Origin: Spirodela intermedia | Lineage: Eukaryota; Streptophyta; Magnoliopsida; Alismatales; Araceae | Reading direction: 5' to 3' | Assembly (NCBI GenBank): GCA_902729315.2 | Contig: LR746277.1 | Coordinates: forward strand, 567,501 to 631,500 | Length of the DNA stretch: 64,000 bases | Shown here: positions 1-13,184 of the stretch, piece after piece | Layout of the letters: every line of letters starts with the position of its first letter | Numbering within the stretch: the stretch's first letter is position 1 | Translations under genes and position numbers: made by a program | Notes under the pieces: model-generated | Told to the model about the DNA's origin: nothing | Databases searched by the model: none | Seen by the model: only the letters and a program-made list of their open reading frames with translations

Positions 1-8
1 GGAGAGAG

Positions 9-53
<45 letters not shown>

Positions 54-73
54 GAGGAGAGAGAGGGAGAGAG

Positions 74-142
<69 letters not shown>
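1..142. repeat. (GA)n microsatellite tract
   Basis: Almost pure GA dinucleotides, broken by a few GGAGGAG interruptions, fill the left edge and probably continue outside the window. A shorter GA tract (5641-5692) sits at the matching place downstream of the second NUB1 copy, so the tract was probably part of the duplicated unit. Confidence 0.95.
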
Positions 143-144
<2 letters not shown>

Positions 145-429
145 TGGGCTGGTAAGCAGGAGCTTCCTCTTTATTAACATCAAGGCCAAGACCAGGGCTC
201 GGAACAACCCCACACCACCCATTCTGTAACTAAACTCACCTTCTCCCGTAGACCCAGATACTTGCAACCGATACAGACAAAGTACCTAAAAATGATTATT
301 GAAGGCAAGTAATCTACTGGGAGATCTTCCTTCTGTTGCTGTACATGACCTAATAACGCAGAGTTTCTGGGCATATATATCAAGATCCAGTAGTCCATTG
401 CTATGCATAGATGATTACTATTAATAGGT
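143..429 (-). other. 3' flank of NUB1 copy A, conserved with copy B
   Basis: Non-coding DNA downstream of the first NUB1-like gene. It is recognisably homologous to 5693-5860 downstream of the second copy; both share a block around GGTGAGTTTAGTTACAG (minus strand). Both genes also keep AG|GTAA at their stop codon, so a spliced 3'-terminal exon in this flank cannot be excluded. It may simply be 3' UTR. Confidence 0.5.
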
Positions 430-3400
430 TTACCTTACCGAGTTGAGCAGCGCTAAGTATTCAGCTATGGCCTCGCCCTCCTCTTGAACTTCGATATCAT
501 AGTCCACTAGACTATCTCCGGTTATCTGACCAGCAATCTCATTCTCCATCTCCTCATCTCTTGCTTCCTCTTCAGCGATGAACTCTTGTAGCATATCATC
601 CTCGGCTCTGGATGAGCTGCTGGCCTCGGGCAGATTGCTGTCTCTGGACGATGCGGCGTTCTGATCTGGATTGGTTGTTGCCGCCTCCTCTTGGGAAGCT
701 GATCTCGGAACAAGATCGGCCTCTGCCCCAAAAAGGAAACAAACAGCAAAGAGTGGGTTGTTTTGACTGTACTCATGAATGCCAAAAATGGGTGCAGAAA
801 TCTATAAGAAATGCCGGCATCTATGTATAAACAGTTCGGTTCGGAAGTGTCTTGATCCATAGAGGAAGCTGGCCTTATCTTCTCAGGGATGACAGAGAAA
901 ATGGGTGGGCACGGATCTAGAGAGAGAGAGGTTGGAATTGGCAAGCTAAAGGAAATACATTCTTCGTACCTTCGCGGTTTATCCGTGAAGCTCTTCGTTG
1001 CCTTCGTCTCTCAACATGCAGCTGCAGGAGCAGATATGAGAAAGGCGATCTGATCTGTACATGAATCACACAATGAGAGGAATCGATCGAGAACCTGCAG
1101 TTCAGAATTCTTTTCTGGGTTGGTCAGATCGTCCAGGGCCTTCTGGGTGTCGTTCTCGTTAACTCGGAGTGCTTCTGCTGCGAGAGTTCTCTCGAAACTG
1201 CAATAAATGATCAAATCGTGTTTAATTTCCACATATGAGAAAGGAAAGAGAGAAGAAGACAGCAAAGGGAGCTCATGTCCGCCCATTTAAATCTATATCC
1301 TATCTTTAGGCCATTTAGTATAGTTAGCAAAGTGGGCACGTTTACATGGTTGTGCTTGTACTATTTTAGCATGCAAAGCACAAGATTATTACCATAATAA
1401 GATTAGTAACGAACTCTAAGATCCAAGAAGGAAATTTTCAAAGAGGTTCTAATTGGGCATGGCACTAAAGATCTAGATCAGTTCAGGTAAGACTAGAGAC
1501 TTAGTGAGAAGGTAGATTTCGTTTGGTAGACTCTTTTTACGAAAGAAGTCTGGTTTGTAAGCATTTCTGTAGATATACTGGGAACATGACAACAAGGAAG
1601 AACAGCACTTTCGTCAGCATATAAGTAGAGAAAAAAAGTTATTAACCAAGGACAATTAAACGCAGGAACAGAGGGAAAATATGGATCCTACGGATATCGA
1701 GATCTGGGTAAGATCCCTGAAGACAGAGAAAGAGCGATAACAATGAAGGTATAAAGTTTTTTGCATTGCTCTCGAAGTTCAACAGTCCATAACTAGTAGA
1801 ATTAGCAAGGTCATATTTACCTTCAACCGATCACCAAGAAAACCCTCTTTTGTGGTTCCTACATTGACCTGATTTTATCGCATGGAGAACAAGAAAATAA
1901 CCTCTCCTTCCTCTTTTAGGATGGGTAACACCTAGAAGGGCAGACCACCTACGGCCAGCATCACCATTCAGTAATTTAGCTATGCGCGGATTTGGGCACG
2001 TATTCTCCATCTCTCAATACAAGCACTATGATCCAATTTCTGGCATGAGATTTCTCACATTGAAAACTGACAAAGACTCTAAGTGTAGAACGCTTTAGCA
2101 AAGAGGATTCCATCCAATTTCATGGCCTGGAAATCAGGCATATACATGTATAAGCCAATGCTTCTGCGGACTTTGAATCAATTCATGAATAACTCGTTAA
2201 TGGTATTACCGTTCCAAAAATCATCTTTGCTTAAAGTATATTCATCTCAAATTTTGTGCATGACGCATTTTTTTAACGATGGTTAGTGGAGTTCAACGTA
2301 TCCTTCTTCACTTGTGGCCTTCTGTACACTTCTCTGAAATGTTTTGAAGCAAACTGATTGCAAGTTTAGTCGTAATATTCTAACTCTGCTTACCCAATTG
2401 ACTCTAGTACTTTCAACTGCTGGAGGTCGACTGCCTTCTTTTGTGGAGTCATTCCATACATTTTCTGCTCCCTGGAAGAATGTTTAAACCGTTTACTTAA
2501 ACAAGAAAAAGAAACTGTTCACTAAAATAAATTAAAAAATGGCTTACATGATTTCAGCCTGCCGCAGCATGTTCTCTTGACGTCTACGGATTTTTCTTTC
2601 TTTCTCCTCCTCAAGTAAATCCAATGCACTCTGAATATCTTGACTAGACATTCTCAATGCCCTTTTTGATTCTTGTTCTTTGTAACCCATGCCCATCAGA
2701 AGTGAAAAGGCTTCATCAGGAACTTGAAGCTGGGACATCAGTTGGACATTATTCAGAAAAAAAAATTAAAAACTAAAGAAGCCTTGAGAGAAAGCGACAG
2801 TAACTACATTCAATTTCATACTAAATCCAATCCCGGGGAACCTTTGAATATCTAGCTTGTGCGGAGGTTAATGACACTCGAGACTGCCCAAAATGCCCAT
2901 TGTGATAAGCTACAACTCCTTCTAAGAGCTCCAACCTTAAGTATCTGCAAAAAAAAATAAAACATCGCTTAAAAAAAAAAAAACAAAGAATAGCATTTCT
3001 TTTTCTAAAGACTCCATGGAACATGAGCAGAGAGCACAAAGAATAAACTACGAAAAATATATGGCCAAAATCAAAAAAGACAAACGGGAGTTTGGAGTCT
3101 AAGATTGAGCCTTACATCGCCGCCTCCACATGCCGACCTGATTGAAGGAGCAGCATACGAGTAGAGTCTTTACCATGAGAATGTTCGAATCCCTTTCTAG
3201 CTTTTGCAAGCCGCAATCCCGCCATTGATAATAAAGAGATATCACGTCGCATGAAGTAACACCAAACAATATCTATCTCAAGTATTGGCACATTGTCGAC
3301 CATCTGGAGGTTTAATAATTCAATCCTTAGCCACATAATCATTGTGTGAATGAAAAGTTATGTATGGGAGACAAAGGATGTGTTTTGGCTCTCCTTTCAA

Positions 3401-4691
3401 CTGAAATCTCTATCAGGTTACCACAGTTATCTGAAAAATTATTTTAAATGGAATGCTAGACTTCACATGCTATATAGGGTAATGATGAAGGCATTGGCTG
3501 ATATGTAGTTGTAAGGCTGGTGGAATTTATTGATCCTATGCATTTCCTATGTTGGAGATGGAAGCCCGGAGTGGCCCATGATGTGAAAGACTTGCCAAAC
3601 ACATTCCAAGATCATAGATGTACCTGAATAACCTTTGGGTTGCAAAGAGAGAAAGCCTCCTGAAAGAGAGATGCAGATTTATAAACGTATATTACACAAT
3701 AGCGACAAAATTCAGTGAACGCTGTACTCGCTTAGACCTGTGACTCTTGTGTGACCGGGTAGAAATGATAACGACATAATTACCAACCTCCGCCATGAGC
3801 AAAACATCCAAAGCATCTCCATAATTTTTCAGCTTCATAAGCTTCTTGCCATTTGCATGTAGCATGAGCCCCATCATCACTGCCCTGCCGTTGGGGGAAA
3901 TTCTTAAGATCCAAAACACGACCAAGGAATACAGAAAGATTCGACAGAGATACAAACACACAGCGATAAAGACTAGTACCGTTGATCAGTCTCAGTTCCA
4001 AGCATGACCTTCTCTCCCGCCTGGTTCTCGAGCTCTATATGGTAGTCCTCTGGCGGAAGGGAGCCTTCCGCATGACTCCGGGACAGCTTCTCTGCTGCAG
4101 CACTGTCAAGGTTTACGTCATGTCAGGCCCCTCTCACCCCTACGTAAATAATTCCTCGATGTATATATATGCATATATCTCCGATCAACTTCTACAAAAA
4201 CAGACGATTGTGCTCGAAATTAAAGCATATAAACATAATAGATCATCGCAGAAAAGTTTATTTCACAATGAGGTTTCCGAAAATTAGATGAAATTACTGC
4301 GTACGGTCTCATAGATTTCGAAATCTCACCGAATCCTATTTAAGCGTCGCGAGCGCTCAGCCTCAGATACCTCCTCCTGGGCCGCCAAGGCCTCCGCCGC
4401 GGCCGCCCGGTCTCTCTCTTCGGCGGGGGCAGCAGCCGAGGCAAGAATCTTGGAATTGTTCTTCAGACCAAGCTGCAGAAGGCTCTTCCTCTCCTCGCAT
4501 CGGCCGTCGTCCCGAAGGACCTTCCCGCCGCTGATCAGATTAATGTACTCCGGCGGGTGCCGTCCCCCGGACCTCCTCGAGATCTCCTCCCTGAGCGCAT
4601 CCAGCGTCCATGAATCCAGCGGCACTTCCTCCAGAGCGCCGCACCAGATCCCTGCAACCCTCAACTTCCCCGGAGCTTTCTCCGGTTCCAT
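430..4691 (-). CDS. NUB1: NUB1-like protein (NEDD8 ultimate buster 1 homologue), copy A
   Basis: Eleven exons join in frame (minus strand order): 4691-4330, 4102-3980, 3884-3788, 3659-3624, 3303-3116, 2944-2842, 2729-2548, 2471-2394, 1197-1095, 1021-970, 722-430. They give about 538 aa. Residues 1-90 look like a ubiquitin-like domain (LRVAGIWCGALEEV..., LISGGKVLRDD). The middle is helical (LMLHANGKKLM, LEIDIVWCYFMRRD). Exon 7 encodes a UBA domain (EAFSLLMGMGYKEQESKRAL). The C-terminus is acidic (EEEARDEEMENEIAGQ). In animals NUB1 binds NEDD8 and related modifiers through UBL and UBA domains and delivers them to the proteasome; a similar role in a plant is inference. The start is the only ATG giving the full UBL domain. 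All introns are GT-AG; the exon 3 donor could also lie 4 nt further on. A paralogue (5861-9997) is disrupted, so this is the likely functional copy. Confidence 0.87.
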
Positions 4692-4869
4692 GGCCAGAGA
4701 GAAAGAAGGAAGACTTCGAGGAGAGAAGGTATTTTTGGAAGATCGCGTATACCATTGATCAGATTACAGCATTAAAGTCAGAGAGAAGACGGAAGGAACC
4801 CCGTCACCTGATGACGTCATGGAATCAGGTTTAGCAACTCTCTGGCCTTGTACGATGCCATATTGTCTT

Positions 4870-5345
4870 ATTATAATTTATTTATTTCTTTTTATGATGG
4901 TAATTTTGGAAATCTGGTGACCTATATAAGATATCCTTTAAAAAATAAAAAAAATATGGCCTTCTTCAAGGAGCATATTTTCTTCTAATGGTTGATTCCT
5001 TCACTTAGTTATTACAATGTTGACCTAAATGCAGTGCTATATGAATACCGTATTGTCGTATGATAACTCATTTTTACATTTATTATTATTATTATTATTA
5101 TTTATTATATTAGGAAATGAATTATCTGTGTCTAGAGTCAATGCTGGCATCTAGAGTAAGGATTGTATGAGGAGTGGTCTTCATAGCCGCAAGTCTTGGC
5201 CCGAAGGGATTCTACGATCACCGATGGTAGATGGACCTTCTTCGTGCCTCATGGCCTAGAGTTACTGATGTCATCACACGTCATATGCTCAATAATCTTA
5301 TGAATAGTTATTAACTCACGGCCTAGGTGCAGGTTATTACTTTTT
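4870..5345 (+). pseudogene. Heparanase-like gene fragment (intron 4 end plus exon 5), degenerate
   Basis: This stretch aligns collinearly with 15185-15620 of the intact heparanase-like gene. It has the intron motif ATGATGGTAATTTTGG, the 3' splice site, GGAAATGAATTATCTG in place of the GNELSG codons, and the end of exon 5 (CTTCTTCGTGCCTCATGG, GATGTCATCACACGTCAT). An internal deletion removes roughly 50 nt after the GNE region, and several substitutions create stops, so it cannot encode an enzyme. It lies between the two NUB1 copies, where a duplicated NUB1 plus heparanase-like block would predict it. Its left end falls at nearly the same intron 4 point where another fragment, at 24.26 kb, ends. 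Confidence 0.85.
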
Positions 5346-5860
5346 GTGATATATTTTATAAAATAAAAGTAAGAATTTCATCCACCTTGTAATTTACAAC
5401 CTACCCAACTCTTGTGCCTTGAAAAAGTCAAAGCCTAGAATACCCAATAGACTCAAAAAGTGGCAATGTGTAGACATCATCTATTTCTAGTAATTTTTCT
5501 TATCGTATTGTTATTCTCCCTATTTAAATAGCCATAAATGAGCAGTAGAAGGACTTTTTTTTTCATCCCAAACTCTTTTTCCTTTTCAAGGCATAACTTA
5601 TGTCTTTTCCTTGTTGGAGCTAAAGCTTGACCATCTTCACAGAGGAAGAGAGAGAGAGAGAGAGAGAGAGACAGCGAGAGAGAGAGAGAGAGCAGCAAGA
5701 CCCACCCTGTAACTAAACTCACCTCCCCCCCTGAACTCAGATACTTACAACCGAGACAGATAAAAAGAATCAAACAATGATTGTTGAAGGCTGGTATTTG
5801 CAGAGTTGTAGTGTTGTTATGAAGAGACGACTACTCTATTCAAGAGGGGGGGGTGGGGGG
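5346..5860. other. Spacer between heparanase-like fragment and NUB1 copy B, with GA tract
   Basis: AT-rich spacer containing a (GA)n tract at 5641-5692 and a G-run near 5845. It includes the 3' flank of NUB1 copy B, homologous to 143-429. No coding sequence is recognised. Confidence 0.7.
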
Positions 5861-8800
5861 TTACCTGGCGGAGTCGAGCAGCGCAAAGTATTCGGTTATG
5901 GCCTCGCCATCCTCGTCAACTTTGAAATCATGGTTCTCTAACCTATCTCCGGTTATCGCACAAGATATCCCACGCTCCATCTCTATATCTCTTGCATCCT
6001 CTATATCGATGAAGTCTTGCAGCACATCCTCGTAGGGTCTCGACGAGCTGCTGCCCTTGGACAGATCTGGATTGGTTGTTCCCTCCTCCTCCTGCTCCTC
6101 CTCTTGGGAAGATGAACTTTGAAGAAGATCCTCCTCCTCTGCCCCCCAAAAAAGGAAACAAACAGCAAAGAGCGGGTTGTTTTAACCATGAATGAGAGGT
6201 TGACCCTGTGTTCTGAGAAATGCCACCATCTATAAATAGATCCGAGTGGAAACCAGGTGGCGGTTTGGTGGTTTTTATTAATGTCTATCTTGGCCGGAAT
6301 TGAGAAATTAAAGGAAATACCTTCTTCGTACCTTTCCGTTTTTTCCTTGAAAGTCTTCGTTGTATTCGTCTCTCAGCACCCAGCTGCAAGAGCAGATATG
6401 AGCAAAAGGCATCCCCCCTTTTTAATCTGAAGGAGATCTCTGCATAAATCGCATGACGAGAGGAATCAACAGAGAACCTGCAGTTTAAAATTTTTCTCTG
6501 GGTCGGTCAGGTCGTCCAGGGTCTTCTGGGCGTGGTTCTCGTTGACACGGAGTGCTTCGGCTGCGAGACTCCTCTCGAAACTGTAATAGTTAATTAAATC
6601 GTACTTAATCTCCTCATATGAGAAAGGAAAAAGGGAAGAACTAGTCCAGACAATCCACCAACTGTTCTGTTTTCTGCAGAGATGTCTTCTCAGTCTTCAC
6701 TCTGTGGTGGTGCTTGTACTGTGTTAGCATTCAGTGCACAAGTTTATTTAGCATGACAAGAGTAGTAACGAACTCTAGCATGGATAATGTTTATTTACCA
6801 TAAGAAGAAAATTCTCAAAGAAAGTTTCAAATTGGGCATGGGAACCTTGACCAATGTCTGCAACAAATGTATGTCAAAACTCAGCCAGCAAACTGTAGAC
6901 TTAGTAAGAAGGTAGATTCAGTTTAGTAGACTCTTTCTAGGCATCAAGTCTGGTCAGTAAACGTCTCTTTAGATATACTCAAGAATGATAACTAGGCTTC
7001 ACGAAAAGAAAAGAAATTTTCCAGCACATAAATAGAGAAAATAAATTAACCAAGGACAAAAAAAAAAAATTGGAACTGGGGGAAAACAAGGATCCTACAG
7101 ATTCATCATCTGGGCAAGCTCCCTAAGGCAGTTTATGAATATGAGAATGAAGTAAGATAGTGGTTCCTGCATTGCGCTTGAAGCTCACAGTCAACCCTTA
7201 TAACTAGCAAGCTCAAATCTACCTTCAACCAAACACCAAACTATCATGACATTGTAGCACCAAGAAAACCACTTTCTTTTTTTTTTTTGGAGACTCTAAG
7301 GTCAACGTTTTTTAAGCTGCGAAGGATAATCACGGATAGCACTAGGTAAAACATAGACGGCGGACCACCTACGACCCACATCACCTTTTCAGTAATTCAG
7401 CTCTGGGAAGATTTGAATGTCGCAAGACAAGAACTATGATCAACTGAGTAGTATGCAATGAGATTTTTCACATTGAAAACTGAGAAAACTCTCTGCGGAA
7501 CACTCTAGAAAGAGGATTCCGTCCAATTTCATGGCCTGGAAAAATCAGGAATATATACATATATAAGCCAATGCTTATGCAGAAGACTTTGAATCAACTC
7601 ATGAATAACTCGTCAATGGTCTTAACGTATCCTTCTTCATTTGTGGCCTTCTGAACGCTTCTTTGAAATGTTTTGAGGATCATCACTAGTTTAGTCTGCT
7701 TACCCAATTGACTCCAGTACTTTCAGATGTTGGAGGTTGACTGGCTTCCTTCTTGGACTCATTCCATACCATTTCAGCTCGCTGGATGGATGTTTAAACC
7801 GTTAACTTAAACAAGAAAAAGACTATTAGTTAAAATAGATAAAAAAATGGCTTACCTGAGCTTATCCATCCACACCCGGGTCTCTTGCGACCTACGTTTG
7901 AATCTCTCTCTTTCCTCCTCAATAAAATCCAATGCACAATGAATGTCTTGATTAGACATTCGCAATGCCTTGTCTACTTCTTTTTGTTCGTAGCCCATGC
8001 CAACCAGCAGCCAAAAGGGTTCTCTTGGAACTTTAAGCTGAGACATCATTCGGACATGATTCAGATCTAAAAAAACACTAAAGAAGCTACAATTCTCGTT
8101 CTGAATCTAATCCCTGCGAACCTTTGAATATCTAGCTCGTGCGGAGGTTAATGACAATCGAGACTGTTCAAATAGACCATTGTGATAAGCTACAATTCCT
8201 TCTAAGAGCTCCAGTCTCAAGTATCTGAAAAGCAAAATGAAACATCGTTAAAATAAATAAATCAATATATATATATATATTATTCCTTTTAAAAGACTAC
8301 CTTAGGCATACAAACAGAGAGCGCAAAGAATAATAAATTTACAACAAATATAAGACCAAAATCGAAAAAGACAAACGGGAGATTGGAGTTAAGATTGTGC
8401 CTTACGTTGCCGCCTCCATGTTGGGACCTGATGGGAGCAGAAGTATACGAGTAGGGTCTACACCATGTTCGAGTCGCTTTCTAGCTTTTGCAAGCCGTAT
8501 TCCGGCCCATGATAATAAAGAGATATGACGTAGCTTGAAGTAACACTAAACAATATCTATCTCAAGTATTGACACATTGTCGATCATCTGGAGGTGTAAT
8601 AATTTAATCCTTAGACACATAATCATTATGCGAAGAAATAGTTCAAAGTGGGAGACAAAGGATGTGCTTTGGCTCTCTTTTCAACTGAAATCGCTCTCAG
8701 TCTATCACAATGACTTGACATGGAATGTTAGACTTCACATGTCATTTATCTAACCTTTTGCTTCCAAACGAAATGTCCATATGGGAACTTCCTTCCATTG

Positions 8801-9997
8801 AAATAAAATAGGGTAATGAAGACATTGGCTGATATATTGTGGCGAAGTTGGTGGAATCTATTGATCCTATATATTTCCTATGTTGGAGATGGAAGCCCGG
8901 ACTGGCCCACGACGTGAACGACTTGCCAAACACATTCCAAAATGATGGATTTACCTGAATAACCTTTGGGTTGCATAGAGAGTAAACCTGCTGAAAGAGA
9001 GAGAGATGCAGATTCATAAACATATGTTACACAATAATGAAAAAATATCAGTGAACGCTCTACTCTCTTAGAGAGTAATAACTAACTGACCGTCAGTGAT
9101 ACATTTACACTACACTTACTTTATATGTGTCTCTTCTGTGACCGGCTAGAAATGATAACGACATCTTACCAACCTCGGCCATGAGCAAAACATCCAAAGC
9201 ATCTCTGTAGCTTTTAGATTCTAGTATCTGCTTGCCATTTGCATGCAGCATGATCCCGAACAGTACTGCCCTGCTATTGGGGAAATTCTTAAGATCCAAT
9301 ATACGGCTAAAATGATTCGAGAGATATACAAACAGATAGCAATAACGACCAGTACCGTTCATCAGTCTTGGTTCCGAGAATGACCTTCTCTCCTGTCTGG
9401 TTCTTGAGCTCTATATGGTAGTTCTCTAGAGAGTCATACGCACCCCTCCGGGACAGCCTCTCTGCTGCACCACTGTCAAGGTTTACGTCGTGTCAGGCCC
9501 CTCCCACCCCACATAAATAAATCCTCGATGCGTATCAACTTCTGCATAAACACTGATGATTGTCCGGGAAATTAAACGTATAAAAATAATAGATCATCAT
9601 ATAAAAGTTTCAGATGGAGGTTTCCGAAACCTCACCGGGTCCTGTACAACCATTCCAAGCGCTCGGCCTCAAAGGTCGGCTCGTCAGCCACCCTGGCCTC
9701 CTCCTCCTCCACCTCGTTTCTCTCCTCCTCGGAAGCAGCAGCCGAGGCAAGAATCTTAGAGTTGTTCTTCAGACCAAGCCGCAGAAGGGTTTTCTTCTCC
9801 TTGCATCGGCGCTCGTCCCGAAGGACCTTCCCCCCACTGATCAGATTAATGCACTCCGGCGGGTGCCGTCCCTTGCACCTCCTCGAGATCTCTTCCCTAA
9901 GCGCATCCAGCGTCCATGACTCCAGTGGCACTTCCTCCAGAGCCCCGCACCAGATCCCTGCCACCCTCAACTTCGCCGGAGCTTTCTCCGGTTCCAT
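5861..9997 (-). pseudogene. NUB1: NUB1-like copy B with an in-frame stop in exon 5
   Basis: This is a tandem paralogue of the gene at 430-4691, with the same 11-exon structure. Recognisable parts are exon 1 (9997-9636, UBL domain), exon 7 (8037-7856, UBA domain, LLVGMGYEQKEVDKAL) and the final acidic exon ending at 5861. Exons 2, 3, 4, 8, 9 and 10 also keep frame and splice sites. In exon 5 the tryptophan codon of copy A (IVWCYF) is TAG at 8548-8546, which would truncate the protein before the UBA domain. A 9-nt in-frame deletion follows. No other disabling change was seen, so decay is recent, or the stop is an allele or a sequencing error. If the TAG were absent it would encode a protein about as long as copy A. 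Exon 4 differs at its start (QVYSLCNPKV versus EAFSLCNPKV). Confidence 0.8.
8546..8548 (-). other. Premature TAG codon in NUB1 copy B exon 5
   Basis: The minus strand reads GATATTGTTTAGTGTTAC, where the paralogue near 3266 reads GATATTGTTTGGTGTTAC. One G-to-A change on the coding strand turns Trp into a stop. The flanking codons stay in frame on both sides. Confidence 0.85.
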
Positions 9998-12913
9998 TAC
10001 CCGAAAGGAAGAAGAAAAACATCGAGAAGGTTGTCAGCAAGATTGCAAGATTCCGGTTATATATACTGGATCAGATTCAGGTATTAAAGTTAGAGAGAAG
10101 ATGGAGCCCCCCACTCTTCTGATGACGTCATGCATTTTTAACTTGTCATTACCATGGCATCCTGTTTTTAGCAAAAATGAGTCCAAAAATGAGCACTGCA
10201 TTATATTAATAAAATAAAATTCCGTGGCCTTTTGCATTATATTAGCCAACTAATTTGAGATTATCCATTTTAGTTTTTTAATAACATTTTATTTAAATAA
10301 AAGCTTATGCTTGAAAAAGATTGGTCTAAAGGTACCAAAGCCTTCTTCAAGATTGTAGAAGTTAGTGCCATCCATGATGATCAACACATTTATTATAACT
10401 AAAAAAATAAAAATTAATCACATAAATTTCGTTGATACTTAAGTGTGTGAAACTAAAGTTTTTTGGTGTTTTGCATTATATTAATCAACTAATTCGAGAT
10501 TATTATTTTTTAATTATTTAAATAAAAGTTTAAGCTTGAGAAAGATGGGTTTACAGCCTTCTTCAAGATTGTTGTCGAACTTAGGTCTCTCCATGATGAT
10601 TAATACATTTATTATAACTAAAATATTAATAGTTAATTAGAGTGCCAAGGTATTTTTTTGTCTTTTGTGCCCTTTTAGTCCATTAATTCGAGATTGACTT
10701 TATGTAATTTTTTATATATGTCCAAATAAAAAAGCTTTAATTCTTAGAAAATTCTTAGAAAATTGGTAAAAAGTCCTCCATGTCCTCGGCATTTTCTTTC
10801 CCACCACCTTCACAACGAAATTCCGAACCGGCTTTAGGGAGAATTTTTGTAGTTGCCCTAAATAACAATTATGGTACATAGTGGGGCATAAATACAACAT
10901 AACCAATTCCTCTTCTAGCCTGTTTTGCCGCTCTTGTCGGTTTGGGTTCGGGTTATCGGGCAAGGGGGATGACGCCCAGCATTGACTGAGCCAGGAAGAA
11001 TTTTTGAGGTTGACCTCTAACTTTCCAGCCGACCTCATTTAAAGGGCCATCGGATGGAGGGGTATTTTGGAAAATAAGTTCCTTCATGAGGCTAACTAGA
11101 CTACATACTTGTCGGGCTTCTGTAGTATTCTCATTAATGCAACCAGTTTATTTAAATAAGAAAATAAGTTTTATTATAGAGAAATTTAAATGTTTTTTAA
11201 ATAATTCATTAGAAAAAAATAAAATTACCATTTTTTTTTACTATTTATAGAGTTGACATTAAAATATGTCGTGTTCATCATTGGATCCAACTATCATTCC
11301 GTATAGTTCTATAAATATCAATAGAAAAGACCAAATAAACCCATCAACATTTACAAGAAAACGTAAATATTTTCCAAATAAAACTTTATCTAAGAGTAAA
11401 TGAGACAAATATTCACACATTTTAAGTCATATTTACAAATATTTCTAGTTATGGATATAAAGTATTGTACGAAATAGTGAAGGTCAAAGTTTGTCATTTA
11501 CCTTGATAATAACATCACTTCAAGAATATATGGCTGGCAATAAATCACTTCAAACAAACTTGGAATAGATTTAGGGGTTTCAAGATAATGATGAGACCCA
11601 GGTTTGACTAGCTAACAAAGTCAAATTGAGATTTTAAAAGTCAATTGTTTGTTTCGAGATAGGTTTCATGAATTGAGGCACTATCGTCTTACTATTTTAG
11701 GGCATTTTGGTTGACCTATGCAATGCAAAGCTAAAGTTGCAATGATTTGAGGTGCATCTTATTGTCCCATATTAACTCGTATAATTATTATATATGTAAA
11801 TAAAAAATAACTGATTTTTTATTCAAAGAAATTTTATAAATAGACGAAGATGTTAAAATAATTAGACGATTTAACTCAAGATCCGTTGCAACTATTTACG
11901 ACTTTATTAATCTAATAATCAATAAAATTGGCTATTTTAGTGTTTATAATTTACAATGAGGGACTATTATAATATACTTTGTTTTAGATGACACGATCAC
12001 CGTAGTAGAAAATTTTCAGCGGGGTGACGTGGCAGGATATAATGGTATACGTGGGTTTTCTGCGTGGAACCGATTTGGGGCCCACAAAATCCCAGTAATA
12101 AATGGATCTGAGCTTCTGATGGGTCAAGCTCACGTATCCAACTGGAAAACGTGGGGTTTTTATAAAATGAAAAAGTTTAGGGGTCTATGACAAAAAAATG
12201 CCAGTTGTCGTCGTCACTCATGGACAAGTGGCGGCTCACATGGCGATATCAGCCACCTGCGCTTTCCTCCTGCTGGAGTACGTTGAAGAAGAATAGGACA
12301 GATGGGAGGCCAATCCGTGACCGATGCCGGAGATGTTCCAATAGTGATAGTACTGGAAAGTCAAGCAGGGGAGCTGGTGGAGAGGATTGGGGGGCAGGGG
12401 AGCCCTTAAACTCATAGGCCCGGAGGTGGGCTTTCCACAGAGATAATGGCGCATTGATTGAGGTCTTCGTCTTTCACATACCAACATTGATGGAAACCCA
12501 CTTATCTGTGTAGGCCAAGGAGAAAACAGAGCTCTGGGTTCCCTCCGGCGGCCGGGAGGGGGTTAGCAGACCTCCCTCCGACGGTCCGTTTTCCGGAGAA
12601 AAGGCAAACGGGAGATCCTGCGCCGGGAGGCTCCCCTCACAATTGGGAGCAGAGCTTGGAAGGCTCCTGGATGAGCTGAGAGCTGTGAGGAACAGGTGAA
12701 GGTGGTCTTCTTGCCATTTTAATGTACGTTCCTTTCTCGGTTGTCGCTAAATTAGCTCCAGTTTTGCAATCTCCTCGTCGTTTTCTCAAATCTTCTGCCA
12801 TGAAGAAGGAGAGGAACATAATCTTCGTTCCCTTTTCTTGGGTTGGCGTTGCCCGATTTTGCTTCAATCTCCGGAGCTGAGAAATTCGGTTCCTAGAACT
12901 GTACGAAACAAAG

Positions 12914-12916
<3 letters not shown>
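9998..12916. other. Intergenic region between NUB1 copy B and the heparanase-like gene
   Basis: Mostly AT-rich. 10225-10745 holds degenerate tandem repeats (separate entry). 10750-12000 shows no recognisable gene or element. 12000-12660 is richer in GC and carries ACGT-core motifs such as TGACGTGGC near 12025, a bZIP/ABRE-like site that may belong to the heparanase-like promoter. No ORF here resembles a known family. Confidence 0.6.
10225..10745. repeat. Degenerate tandem repeat, about 200-240 bp unit
   Basis: The order 'TTTGCATTATATTA...CAACTAATT-GAGATTA...AAATAAAAG...CTTGA(A/G)AAAGAT...GCCTTCTTCAAGATTGT...CCATGATGAT...ACATTTATTATAACTAAA' occurs from about 10229, again from about 10465, and partly from about 10662. 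The copies differ by substitutions and indels. No coding potential is seen; the element type is unknown. Confidence 0.7.

Positions 12917-12976
<60 letters not shown>
12917..12976. repeat. (GA)n tract in heparanase-like 5' region
   Basis: About 30 uninterrupted GA dinucleotides lie roughly 280 bp upstream of the heparanase-like ATG. Plant GAGA-binding (BPC) factors bind such tracts; a role here is inference. Confidence 0.9.
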
Positions 12977-12978
<2 letters not shown>

Positions 12979-13184
12979 ATACACGTGCCCATGAGATCTT
13001 CGGTGTGGTGGAATGATCTCCTCTGTTGCTTGGATCTCACTGCTTCTTGGATTGTCTTCGAGAGAAAGCAATAAAAGCTACTATCTTTTTCTGTTGCAGA
13101 TAAAGCCAACGCTTGAGGTTCACTCTTCTCTCTTTCTCCTCCGCATAGCAGCATCAACATAACTATTCGTTGCTTTTTCGAAAA

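Noticed and set aside
10712-11038. 108-aa minus-strand ORF near the degenerate tandem repeats
   Set aside because: No domain or codon signal; its end overlaps repeat sequence.
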